Shown: positions 8,601 to 15,164 of the stretch, piece after piece
How the letters are laid out: each line of letters starts with the position of its first letter
Position numbering within the stretch: the first letter of the stretch is position 1
Notes under the pieces: generated by a model
Told to the model about the DNA's origin: nothing
Seen by the model: only the letters and a program-made list of their open reading frames with translations
Databases searched by the model: none
Made by a program: the position numbers and the translations under genes
NCBI GenBank assembly: GCA_946401755.1
Contig: CAMIVH010000010.1
Location: forward strand, 1-19,189
From: an uncultured Caryophanales bacterium
Lineage (GTDB): Bacteria > Bacillota_I > Bacilli_A > RFN20 > CAG-826
Direction: 5' to 3'
DNA length: 19,189 bases

Positions 8601-8642
8601 GTTGGTATTCCAGAAATCAAAAAAGCTGGCGACGGTCACTAA
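5634..8642 (+). CDS. Membrane-anchored glycoside hydrolase family 3, permuted domain order (copy 2)
   Basis: Paralogue of the preceding gene, 1002 residues, collinear throughout and about four-fifths identical by eye. It has the same two hydrophobic helices (~28-53 and 101-125), the same charged cytoplasmic loop and the same domain order: alpha/beta sandwich, Fn3-like domain, then catalytic barrel. The predicted nucleophile is D917 in VVVTDY. The predicted acid/base is E317 in ITRHGSEDHDM. Differences from copy 1 gather in active-site segments: after AKHF (LLNEQEN against FCNDQEY), around MSSFNCVGSWWAGG, after the acid/base Glu, and in an insertion-variable loop near YYVTAAKEGY. The two enzymes may therefore cleave different linkages or sugars. 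AAAGGAG at 5620-5626 supports the ATG. A predicted LytTR site upstream suggests control by the two-component system encoded just downstream. Confidence 0.9.
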   Translation: MINLPILESWLDKEVVAGYTWGNILEYWWVGLIIFIVAAVGLVGAFVLLKLVFGKMRFKEGDQEAFDNYKKAPKAEKKAVAKSSTGPVKNVIRWHRMKRWLIPVVCVAALLVAPVASFLPTAAFANLMFTLRGSHVDIIDTETSRQAAAEAEKNVVTIQEEGTVLLKNRNSALPLNLETNKKVNIFGSCAYGLLFSNGGSGSFQTDGRVSNFPRTALKLEEALVQEGFEINDNLFNLVKNYYNGKKISVAHSDHKIFCGLNTYNYPEVAPTLDPINYELPVSAYETPFDALGGKTVLEDAKEFSDTAIFAITRHGSEDHDMNYKDLQLTSSELAAIDMLEENFEKVIILLNVPTVIEAEFLDDSEIDAAIFMGHPGLTGTKAIAEILAGKVNPSGHLVDTWPYSVKSAPSYQNFGNDTTLSYTSGAASGQKFTNYIEGIYVGYRYYVTAAKEGYIDYDDEVQFSFGHGLSYTTFDKSIAEYKVDKDNQKVEVTVEVKNTGEVAGKDVIQLYTHAPYTPGGIEKSYYSLTAFQKTNIIEPGETKAYKLEFSYRDIASWSTEKGYYVLEKGEYEFSIRENVWDLAQTTVSGRENTKKLELEADVEFKTSYQTGKEYENIFQDVEYGGGVEKNTYLSRKDFEGTWQNKADIPLASNPDASHFPGGAKNNSTPGSFTLTDNQIDEEVKEQEVAGNLTLRDLKDAAWDDPRWEDLLSQLSYADMDKLIEYGGFQTAAVSSIGKTQTVDYDGPGAAFHSGTGHPSEVIVACSWSIDVARVMGESIGREGAARGLTGWYAPGINTHRSPFGGRNFEYYSEDPVISGLMAGHTAQGMAKYGVYTYAKHFLLNEQENSRSGVFCWATEQAIREIYARGFELYVDLGGIGIMSSFNCVGSWWAGGNKALLTTLLREEWGFHGVVVTDYAGSSYMATNIGLVAGNDLWLTPSQLNNDNKPSRIRTLLPHDGPILSRRAAKNILYACAHSNNIWNDEDYAAVGIPEIKKAGDGH

Positions 8643-8660
8643 ACAATAAAACATCAATTA

Positions 8661-8704
8661 AATGAACCCCAATTCCCGCGTGGATGCGGGGTTCATTATT
8701 TTCT
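8661..8704 (+). terminator. Strong intrinsic terminator after the second membrane GH3 gene
   Basis: AATGAACCCC (8661-8670) pairs perfectly with GGGGTTCATT (8688-8697), with an alternative inner CCCGC/GCGGG pairing. A T-rich tract follows. It separates the GH3 genes from the regulator operon. Confidence 0.85.
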
Positions 8705-8718
8705 TAAAACTACCTTCA

Positions 8719-8727
8719 TGGTATAAT
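8719..8727 (+). promoter_or_regulatory. Extended -10 promoter of the two-component operon
   Basis: TGGTATAAT is an extended -10 (TGn plus perfect TATAAT at 8722-8727) with no good -35. The expected transcription start (8734-8736) falls on or immediately before the ATG at 8736, so the mRNA is predicted to be leaderless. Confidence 0.6.
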
Positions 8728-8735
8728 TATCAAGA

Positions 8736-9464
8736 ATGAGTGATATAGATATTAAGATTGCGGTCGTGGAAGACTCCACTGACGATTTAAACAACTGCCT
8801 TTCACTGTTGAATCGCTATAGCAAAGAAAAGAATACCTCTTTTGATATCCAAACCTTTGCCAGCGGTGATGCTTTCTTAATGCGTTTTAAGAGCCAATAT
8901 GACTTCATTATCTTAGACATTAACTTATCCGCGATGAATGGAATAGATGTCGCAAGAAAGATTAGAGAAAAAGATGAAGAAGTCATCATTATGTTCGCCA
9001 CAAATTTAGCGAAATATGCGACAAACGGCTATGAAGTTGACGCTATCGACTTTGTCTTAAAACCATTATCATATGCTTCGTTCTATTTAAGACTCGAAAG
9101 AGTCATGAAAAAGTTAGGTAAAAAGAACGATAATTTTATCGTCGTACCTAATGAAGGTGGCTTTAATAAAATAGAAACGAATAATATCTTATATGTTGAA
9201 GTAATCTCTCACGATATTATCTTCCACTTAAAAGATAACCAAGAGCTTACCACAAGTGGTACTTTGAAGAAGTTTGAAGAACAGCTCAAGAATCACTGGT
9301 TCATAAGATGCAATTCCTGCTATTTAGTTAACGCGCATAATATTAAGCGCGTAGAAAAACTTGACATCCAATTAGCAAATGATGAAATTATTGCTATATC
9401 ACATCCAAAGAAAAAGGGATTTATGGAAAGTTTCAAGAAGTACATTATGGAAGAAGGTAACTAG
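8736..9464 (+). CDS. LytTR-family response regulator
   Basis: DNA-binding response regulator, 242 residues. The receiver domain (~5-125) has the acidic pair E12/D13, phospho-acceptor D61 in IILDINL, T89 as the switch residue and K109 in the LKPL motif. A LytTR DNA-binding domain (~134-238) follows, recognised by FIVVPNEGGF, the ILYVE strand, the WFIRCNSCYLVN segment and the C-terminal basic helix. Members of this group (AgrA, ComE, VirR) bind 9-bp direct repeats with 21-bp periodicity. Two such repeats occur in this window, in front of the second membrane GH3 gene and the binding-lipoprotein gene. The gene is the first of a two-gene operon, 3 nt before the kinase. No Shine-Dalgarno sequence precedes the ATG. 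The receiver fold begins at residue 6, so the ATG at 8736 is almost certainly right and initiation is probably leaderless. Confidence 0.93.
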   Translation: MSDIDIKIAVVEDSTDDLNNCLSLLNRYSKEKNTSFDIQTFASGDAFLMRFKSQYDFIILDINLSAMNGIDVARKIREKDEEVIIMFATNLAKYATNGYEVDAIDFVLKPLSYASFYLRLERVMKKLGKKNDNFIVVPNEGGFNKIETNNILYVEVISHDIIFHLKDNQELTTSGTLKKFEEQLKNHWFIRCNSCYLVNAHNIKRVEKLDIQLANDEIIAISHPKKKGFMESFKKYIMEEGN

Positions 9465-9467
9465 TAT

Positions 9468-10832
9468 ATGGATCTTAAGACTTTGCTAACAATGTTCATC
9501 TCTTTTACAGTCGAAATTCTTGTGGCGTCTGTTCTTTTAATCAAGCATCGACTTACTTTTAGATTTAAACCATACATTTCTATTCCTGTTGGTTTATTGA
9601 TTGCTTCGAGTGGCGCTGTCGCTAATATCATTGGTTTACATTTCTTTGTGAAACCAGAACAATGGAATGAATTCCTTAATATTGCTGTTTATACAATTCC
9701 AATTTTCACCATTTATGGTGGCTTGTTATTCGCCTATAAGATTAAGCCATTGAACTTAATGCTTCTTCTTACTGTGGCCTATACCTTCCAACATATGGCT
9801 TATCAATTTAGCACAATTGTTTTAGATACTGGCTTAAACTACAAGATTTATTCTAACTTAGGCTCTAATGCAGAACTCGTTAGCAATCTAATTTTGTACG
9901 GTGTTAGAACTTTGGTCTTTGTGGGCTGTTATTTCTTCATTGCTAGATATTATGTTAAATATTCAAAATACATTTTAAGCAAAACATTCATCATTGTTTT
10001 GGGCGTTGTTGTTTATCTCGTGGTAAATGTCGCTAACGTTTTCATCGTCCAAGCTTTGAACACGTTATGGTATTTCTCGTGGATAAACCAATTTGTCAAA
10101 CTAGATGCACTTAGAGGTATCCTCGCAAGTACACTTATTATCTTCTGCATCTTATTTGATGTTCTTGTCGTGGGTGGCTTCCGTATTGTGGAACATCGTC
10201 AAGAAACAATGATTATTAAAGCCACTCTTAATTCTAAAATTAGACAACAAGAGATGATGGAAAATAACATCAACTTCATCAACATGAAATGTCACGACTT
10301 AAGAAAAGAATTAAGAAGATTAAAAGCTAAAAAAGGCGAATTAACTGATGAAGACTTCTGTTTGTTAGAAGAATCTCTTAACTTCTACGATAGCAGTGTT
10401 AAAACAGGTAATGTTAATATCGACGCTTTAATCCAAGACAAACTTATTTACTGTAATTCTGTTGGTATTGAATTCACTTCTCTCGTAGACGGGGATGCCT
10501 TTAAGGATATGGCCTCTAGTGATGTTTACTTCTTACTAACCAACATTATTGATAACGCGATTGAAGCGACAGAAGCCATCCAAGAAAAAGAACATCGTGT
10601 CATCTCATTAACTGCTTCTAGGAAACACGGCATGTTGATGATTGAAGAAACTAACTACTATCATGGTGAATTAGTGTTCAATAACGATGGATCAATAAAA
10701 ACCACGAAACAAGAGAACAAAAAATACCATGGTTTTGGCACTAAGTCGATTGCCTATATTGTTAAGAAGTATAATGGCACGATGGACTATGAAACAAAAG
10801 ATGGTATCTTTAGATTAAAGATAGCGATATAA
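9468..10832 (+). CDS. Polytopic GHKL sensor histidine kinase (AgrC-like)
   Basis: Membrane sensor kinase of 454 residues and partner of the preceding regulator. The N-terminal half (~1-235) is strongly hydrophobic, with about six or seven membrane helices and little extracellular domain, as in AgrC-type peptide sensors. A helical linker leads to the dimerisation/phospho-acceptor helix, with H276 in MKCHDLRKELR. The GHKL ATPase domain (GHKL_5 type) follows, with N box LLTNIIDNAIEA and G box HGFGTKSI. The ATG lies 3 nt after the regulator stop, and a weak GAAGAAGG Shine-Dalgarno lies within the end of that gene. A terminator follows at 10840. Unlike agr-type systems, no peptide precursor or processing protease gene is next to it, so the signal is unknown. 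It may sense a glycan-derived or membrane signal. Confidence 0.92.
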   Translation: MDLKTLLTMFISFTVEILVASVLLIKHRLTFRFKPYISIPVGLLIASSGAVANIIGLHFFVKPEQWNEFLNIAVYTIPIFTIYGGLLFAYKIKPLNLMLLLTVAYTFQHMAYQFSTIVLDTGLNYKIYSNLGSNAELVSNLILYGVRTLVFVGCYFFIARYYVKYSKYILSKTFIIVLGVVVYLVVNVANVFIVQALNTLWYFSWINQFVKLDALRGILASTLIIFCILFDVLVVGGFRIVEHRQETMIIKATLNSKIRQQEMMENNINFINMKCHDLRKELRRLKAKKGELTDEDFCLLEESLNFYDSSVKTGNVNIDALIQDKLIYCNSVGIEFTSLVDGDAFKDMASSDVYFLLTNIIDNAIEATEAIQEKEHRVISLTASRKHGMLMIEETNYYHGELVFNNDGSIKTTKQENKKYHGFGTKSIAYIVKKYNGTMDYETKDGIFRLKIAI

Positions 10833-10839
10833 AACCAAT

Positions 10840-10880
10840 AAAAAAGAGCGCGATTAAAAATATGATAATCGTGCTTTTTT
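10840..10880 (+). terminator. Intrinsic terminator after the sensor kinase
   Basis: The A-rich left arm (AAAAAAG...CGCGATTA) pairs with TAATCGTGCTTTTTT, with a 2-nt bulge and one G-U pair. The right arm ends in six T residues. Confidence 0.75.
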
Positions 10881-10895
10881 AATGTGCACAAATAT

Positions 10896-10925
10896 AAGAT
10901 TACGTATAAATGTTATAAGGTTATG
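10896..10925 (+). promoter_or_regulatory. Predicted LytTR response-regulator binding site (direct repeat, 21-bp period)
   Basis: AAGATTACG (10896-10904) and AAGGTTATG (10917-10925) match at 7 of 9 positions with an exact 21-bp period. The second half is identical to the first half of the site at 5476. The pair sits 33 bp upstream of the -10 hexamer at 10958, against 32 bp for the 5476 site. The shared position argues for activation of both promoters by one regulator. Confidence 0.6.
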
Positions 10926-10957
10926 CAATATCTATTTTTTATTATTTTCTTCTTTTC

Positions 10958-10963
10958 TATAGT
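10958..10963 (+). promoter_or_regulatory. -10 element of the binding-lipoprotein/esterase operon
   Basis: TATAGT lies in the same position relative to the LytTR repeats as in the second GH3 promoter. The sequence 17 bp upstream is a T tract (TTTTTT) rather than a -35 box, which fits a promoter that needs an activator. The predicted leader to the ATG at 11128 is about 155 nt and holds a hairpin (11061-11090) but no gene. Confidence 0.5.
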
Positions 10964-11060
10964 AATTGCGAACTAGGAATACTTTGCCAATTTTTGCCAC
11001 TTCTTTACGTTTGCGTTGTGCGCATTTATTAACAAGGTTTCCACACACAAAAAGTATTTG

Positions 11061-11090
11061 TTAAGCGAGAATCATTTTGATCTCCCTTAA
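11061..11090 (+). promoter_or_regulatory. Hairpin in the leader of the binding-lipoprotein gene
   Basis: TTAAG pairs with CTTAA at the ends of this 30-nt segment. A single C-C mismatch follows, then GAGA pairs with TCTC, then TCA with TGA around a TTT loop, with one bulged A on the left arm. It lies about 25 nt upstream of the ribosome site (AAAGGA, 11114-11119). It could be a stability element or a protein or RNA recognition site. It is not followed by a T tract. Confidence 0.4.
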
Positions 11091-11127
11091 TGAAACACAC
11101 AATGTTTTTTAGGAAAGGAAAAATATA

Positions 11128-13413
11128 ATGAAAACTAAAAAAGCATTACTTCCAGTCTTAGCGAGTGCTTTGTTACTCACGATGGGTCTTGCCGCATGTA
11201 ACAATTCCACACCAGTAAATCCAGGTACCTCATCTGGAGAGGCTGAAGAAGTCAAAATTGAAATCACCTCTGAAGGTGGTAAAAAAGAAATCCAAGTCGG
11301 TGAAACATTACAACTTACCGCGAGTGTTGGAGGCGTTGCTTGGTCCACAAAGAGTACAGACATCGTTTCTGTTTCTGAAACGGGTTTAGTCACCGCTATT
11401 AAAGATGGTTCTGCTAGAATCACCGCCAAGAAAGATGGCTATGCTAATGGTTCCTTCACAGTTACAGTCTTAAAAGCTCCTGAAAGAGAAGCCAAATATT
11501 CTCTCCGTTTAGAAGACGCTGATCACTATTCTCCAAATGACATTTGGGGTATGGATTTATCAGCCTATGGTATGGGCTTCATGGGTCCAGGCGATTCTCC
11601 AGTCGAAGACAATGGTGGTGCTACAGATGACAGCACATCATTAGGTTGGTTACAAGAGGGATGCAAAGAAACATTAAGTTTCACATCAGATAAAGCTGTT
11701 AGAGTTGAAATGGGTGTCACAATGGCTTATAACGCCGAAATGGATCTCGGTTCTGCAATTACTGTTAAATTTAACGGAGTAGAAATCTCTATGGTTGGCA
11801 AATCAACCGTCGCACCAGAATCCGCAGAGAACTACTATGAATTCCATGCTATTTCATTCGGCGAAGTTAATCTTATCGCCGGTACAAACGTTTTAGAAAT
11901 CGAAATGATTGGTCAAGGACCAAACATGGATAAAGTTGTCTTCTTTACAAACGAAACATTACAACTTGCTACAATTCCAGCACAAGCCAAACCAAAAATT
12001 GAAGTCGTCGCTGACAAACTTGAAGTTGAAGTTGATTCTGAAGTTCAAATCCAAGTCAAAGACAACTTAGCGGGTGTTGCTTATAAATCCGCTGATGAAA
12101 CAATCGCTACAGTTTCTAACGCTGGTTTAGTCAAAGGTATCAAAGCCGGTAAGACCACAGTCGAAATCACTAAAGAAGGCTACAAGAAAGCTTCTGTTGA
12201 AATTACAGTTAAAGCCAAACCAGTTGCTGGTCAAGTCATTCTTGAAGCTGAAAGTGGTGAATTAGGCGGTTCCGCCAGAGTTGAAAACGATGCTAACTCC
12301 AGTGGTGGTGCTCGTGTCGGCTACTTATCCGAAGGTACATCCTTAACACTAAAGACCACTCTTGAACAAGCTGGCGAATATACAGTTTCTATGCTCGCAT
12401 ATTCCAACAACGTTTCTGACTGGTCTACATATCCAAACGTTACCGCTGACGAATTAGATTTATCATCCTGTATGACATTCAAAGTCAACAACGCTGATGT
12501 CGCATTAACAGGTAAAGTCTTACCAGCCGGTGCTTGGGGCACATACGTTGAAGTTAACTTTGGTGATTTCAACCTCGTCCAAGGCGAAAATACATTCGAA
12601 TTTGCTTTCACCGCTCAAGGTCCAAACATTGACTACGTCAAATTAGTTGATAAGAACGGTGGCACACCAGTCGAAGATAAAGTTACTGTTACATTCGACG
12701 CTAATGGTGGTACAGGCGAAATGGCCGCTGTCAAAGCCGACAAGGGCGAATACACATTACCAGCTAACGGTTTCACCGCTCCAGCCGATAAAGAATTCGG
12801 TGGTTGGGAAATCACAGTTATGGTTTCTTGGGGTCAATGGACATTCCCACAAACCCAAGTTAAACAACCAGGTGAAAAGATTGAATTAACTGAAGATATT
12901 ACAATCAAAGCTAACTGGAAAGCAATCATTGAAAAGACAACTGCAGTTGACTTAACAAATGCTTTCTATCTTGAAGCTGAAGATGGTACATTAGGTGGTC
13001 AAGCTCAAGTCGAAACAAACAACCCAACCGCTCATGGTACAGGTTCTGTTGGTTATATGTCTCAAGGCGCAAGCATCACATTAAAATTCGATGCTTCTGC
13101 AGCGGGCAACGTTAGATTAGTTCTCATTGGTAGTTCTGCTAGTGCTAACTGGCAAGCTCAACCAGTTGAATACTATGATCAAGGTTTAGCCGATACAACA
13201 TCTATCAAAGTCAATGACACTGAAGTTTCCTTAGCTCGTAAAGGTTTCTTAGGTGCAGATGGCTCCACAATGACACAAGTCGACTTAGGTGAAGTTGCTG
13301 TCAAAGCTGGCGTCAACGAAATCGTTGTTACCGCTTTAGCGCAATCCGCAAACTTTGACTGCTTCGCAATCCTTGGTGGCTCTATCACAGTCTCCGCTCA
13401 TACCGAAGCATAA
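11128..13413 (+). CDS. Multimodular carbohydrate-binding lipoprotein without catalytic domain
   Basis: Surface lipoprotein of 761 residues, predicted to bind a glycan on the outer face of the membrane. The signal peptide has lipobox LAAC with Cys24. Modules in order are: a BIG2 Ig-like domain (~41-115); a beta-sandwich module resembling CBM6/CBM35 (~120-275); a second BIG2 domain (~290-364); a second CBM-like module starting ILEAESGELGG (~367-509); an InlB-type B-repeat with VTFDANGG and IKANWK (~516-598); and a third CBM-like module starting FYLEAEDGTLGG (~611-755). The three CBM-like modules share the endings QGPNMD, QGPNID and QSANFD, so they arose by internal duplication. No hydrolase motif is visible. 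AAAGGA lies 8 nt upstream of the ATG. It is probably co-transcribed with the esterase behind it and controlled by the predicted LytTR site at 10896. The CBM family assignment is by pattern only. Confidence 0.85.
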   Translation: MKTKKALLPVLASALLLTMGLAACNNSTPVNPGTSSGEAEEVKIEITSEGGKKEIQVGETLQLTASVGGVAWSTKSTDIVSVSETGLVTAIKDGSARITAKKDGYANGSFTVTVLKAPEREAKYSLRLEDADHYSPNDIWGMDLSAYGMGFMGPGDSPVEDNGGATDDSTSLGWLQEGCKETLSFTSDKAVRVEMGVTMAYNAEMDLGSAITVKFNGVEISMVGKSTVAPESAENYYEFHAISFGEVNLIAGTNVLEIEMIGQGPNMDKVVFFTNETLQLATIPAQAKPKIEVVADKLEVEVDSEVQIQVKDNLAGVAYKSADETIATVSNAGLVKGIKAGKTTVEITKEGYKKASVEITVKAKPVAGQVILEAESGELGGSARVENDANSSGGARVGYLSEGTSLTLKTTLEQAGEYTVSMLAYSNNVSDWSTYPNVTADELDLSSCMTFKVNNADVALTGKVLPAGAWGTYVEVNFGDFNLVQGENTFEFAFTAQGPNIDYVKLVDKNGGTPVEDKVTVTFDANGGTGEMAAVKADKGEYTLPANGFTAPADKEFGGWEITVMVSWGQWTFPQTQVKQPGEKIELTEDITIKANWKAIIEKTTAVDLTNAFYLEAEDGTLGGQAQVETNNPTAHGTGSVGYMSQGASITLKFDASAAGNVRLVLIGSSASANWQAQPVEYYDQGLADTTSIKVNDTEVSLARKGFLGADGSTMTQVDLGEVAVKAGVNEIVVTALAQSANFDCFAILGGSITVSAHTEA

Positions 13414-13425
13414 TAATCACTATTT

Positions 13426-13468
13426 AGAAAGGATAGAGGGCTTGGTTTTAAGAGGCTGGGCCCTCTAA
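13426..13468 (+). promoter_or_regulatory. Intergenic hairpin with displaced Shine-Dalgarno and possible mini-ORF
   Basis: AGAAAGGA (13426-13433) is the only good ribosome site before the esterase, but it lies 46 nt from the ATG at 13480. A 7-bp perfect stem, AGAGGGC (13435-13441) with GCCCTCT (13460-13466), sits between them and would shorten the gap to about 14 nt. No T tract follows, so it is not an intrinsic terminator. An 8-codon frame starting with TTG (13442) and ending TAA (13466-13468) lies 8 nt after the same ribosome site. Confidence 0.4.
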
Positions 13469-13479
13469 CTTATACACTT

Positions 13480-15087
13480 ATGAAGAAAAAACTATTATTT
13501 CCTATCGTCGCGGCTTCCTTATTAATGCTGGGGGCATGTAATAACGCTCCTGCGCAATCTGGTTCTAATTCATCTGAAGGACCAGCCGTGGAAACCGCTA
13601 GAAAAATCTTAAAAGCTTCATTATCTAAAGACACTGTTGAAGCTGGTATTAAAAGTAAAGTTATCACCGATGTAGAAGGCGTTTCATATCGTAGTGATAA
13701 TGAAGATGTTGCCACAGTGGATAAAGACGGCAACATTACCACTGATGAGCCAGGTATGGCCCATATTACAGTTAGTAAAGAAGGCTATTTCGATAGAGTC
13801 TTAAAACTCTTCGTTGATGAATATGACACACTTGATTACCTTGTTGAAGGTTTTGAATTTGGTCCTGCAATCGTAGGCGTGAAATTAAACTTCGAAGGCA
13901 AAGTTAAAAAGGGAGACTTACAAGGTAAACAATTCGTCGTTAAAACAAATAGAAGTAACCGTACAGTTAAATCAGTCGATTTATGTGACCAAGAAGGTCA
14001 AATTATTGACGCTGAAGAATCCCATTATGTCCGTATTTCATTAGAAATGCGTTACAGTGGCTGGGGTCCAACTGATGGTGCTTCATGCTTCACCTACGCC
14101 AATAGCGTGAATAACTGGACAGACGGTATTACCGCTGAAGCACAATTAGCGAGTGGTCAAACCCTTAAAGTTGGTGACGATGAATACACAAGTTCATTCA
14201 AATTCAACTCTATTAGATCAAGAATCGTCTTATCCACTAGAGATTGGGGCGAAGCTAAATCACATACCGCTGAAGGATACACCTTAACTTATAAAGATTA
14301 TCAAACAGATGCTCTTAGAGAAGACGGTGTCTTAAATCCATTAGTTATTTGGTTACACGGTATGGGTGAAGGCGGTACTGATCCAGATATCGCTTTATTA
14401 GGTAATGATGTTACTGCTTTAGGTGAAGAAGAGATTCAATCTCACTTCATTAAAGGCAAACAAAAAGGTGCCTATGTGTTAGCCGCCCAAACACCAACAT
14501 ATTGGATGAATAGTGGTACTGGCTCCATTAATAATGGTGTTGGTCACTCCATCTATACAAAATCATTAAAATCATTAATCGATAAATATATCGCTGATAA
14601 CGGCGATATCGATACAAAACGTATTTATATCGGTGGCTGCTCTAATGGTGGTTATATGACCATGGAAATGGCCGTTACTTATGGTAATTTCTTTAGAGCG
14701 TTCTATCCATGTTGCGAAGCTTATAGTGATTCCTTCGTCACTGATGAAGATATCCAAAACTTGAAAGACTTACCAATGTGGTTCATTCACGCCGCTAATG
14801 ATACAACAGTTGATCCAAGTAGTTTCACCTTAGCGACTTATAAGAGATTAAAAGACGCTGGTGCAAAAGACGTCCACCTCTCATACTTTGTTGATGTACG
14901 TGGTACAGATGGTAATCCTCAAGGTAATAACTATCAAGGTCACTATTCATGGATCTATATCTTCCGTGATGAAGTCGCGTTAGATCAAAAAGATTCAAAC
15001 AATATCAAAGCTCCATCAACTGAAGCAGTTAAAGACGCCAACGGTAATGCTGTCAATCTCTTTGACTGGATGGAAGCAATGAAATAA
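13480..15087 (+). CDS. Lipoprotein esterase, EstA/CE1-like alpha/beta hydrolase with Ig-like domains
   Basis: Secreted serine esterase of 535 residues, likely removing acyl groups (acetyl, feruloyl or similar) from a polysaccharide or its fragments at the cell surface. The lipoprotein signal has lipobox LGAC with Cys20. A BIG2-like domain (~42-116) follows. Next is an Ig-like esterase N-domain of the type in Thermotoga EstA (~120-260), with VEGFEFGPAI near its start. The hydrolase domain (~265-535) has oxyanion segment WLHGMGEGG, nucleophile S388 in GGCSNGG, D441 in HAANDTT as likely acid, and H488 in GHYSW. It lies 66 bp after the binding-lipoprotein gene with no terminator between, so the two are probably one operon. 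The usual Shine-Dalgarno is missing close to the ATG (see the hairpin just upstream). The exact ester substrate cannot be determined. A peptidase of the prolyl-oligopeptidase clan is a less likely alternative. Confidence 0.88.
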   Translation: MKKKLLFPIVAASLLMLGACNNAPAQSGSNSSEGPAVETARKILKASLSKDTVEAGIKSKVITDVEGVSYRSDNEDVATVDKDGNITTDEPGMAHITVSKEGYFDRVLKLFVDEYDTLDYLVEGFEFGPAIVGVKLNFEGKVKKGDLQGKQFVVKTNRSNRTVKSVDLCDQEGQIIDAEESHYVRISLEMRYSGWGPTDGASCFTYANSVNNWTDGITAEAQLASGQTLKVGDDEYTSSFKFNSIRSRIVLSTRDWGEAKSHTAEGYTLTYKDYQTDALREDGVLNPLVIWLHGMGEGGTDPDIALLGNDVTALGEEEIQSHFIKGKQKGAYVLAAQTPTYWMNSGTGSINNGVGHSIYTKSLKSLIDKYIADNGDIDTKRIYIGGCSNGGYMTMEMAVTYGNFFRAFYPCCEAYSDSFVTDEDIQNLKDLPMWFIHAANDTTVDPSSFTLATYKRLKDAGAKDVHLSYFVDVRGTDGNPQGNNYQGHYSWIYIFRDEVALDQKDSNNIKAPSTEAVKDANGNAVNLFDWMEAMK

Positions 15088-15132
15088 AACGGTTGGAATT
15101 GAAAAATTTCATAAATCCTTTCTCAGGGGGGG

Positions 15133-15164
15133 GAGGCGCTTAGTTCATGGGCGCCTCTTTCTTT
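15133..15164 (+). terminator. Intrinsic terminator after the esterase gene
   Basis: GAGGCGC (15133-15139) pairs with GCGCCTC (15151-15157), followed by TTTCTTT. It is preceded by an unusual run of eight G residues (15126-15133) whose last base is in the stem. Confidence 0.8.

Noticed and set aside
2386..8642. Mobile element or composite transposon around the duplicated GH3 genes
   Set aside because: No transposase, terminal inverted repeats or target duplications were found. The repeat is explained by a tandem gene duplication.
10833..11127. Search for an AgrD-like peptide gene or small RNA gene between kinase and lipoprotein
   Set aside because: No start codon with a ribosome site and a plausible small frame was seen. 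The gap holds the terminator, the LytTR repeats, a -10 box and the leader hairpin only.
13435..13466. Hairpin between the two lipoprotein genes as an intrinsic terminator
   Set aside because: No T tract follows the stem, so it is listed as a structured intergenic element instead.
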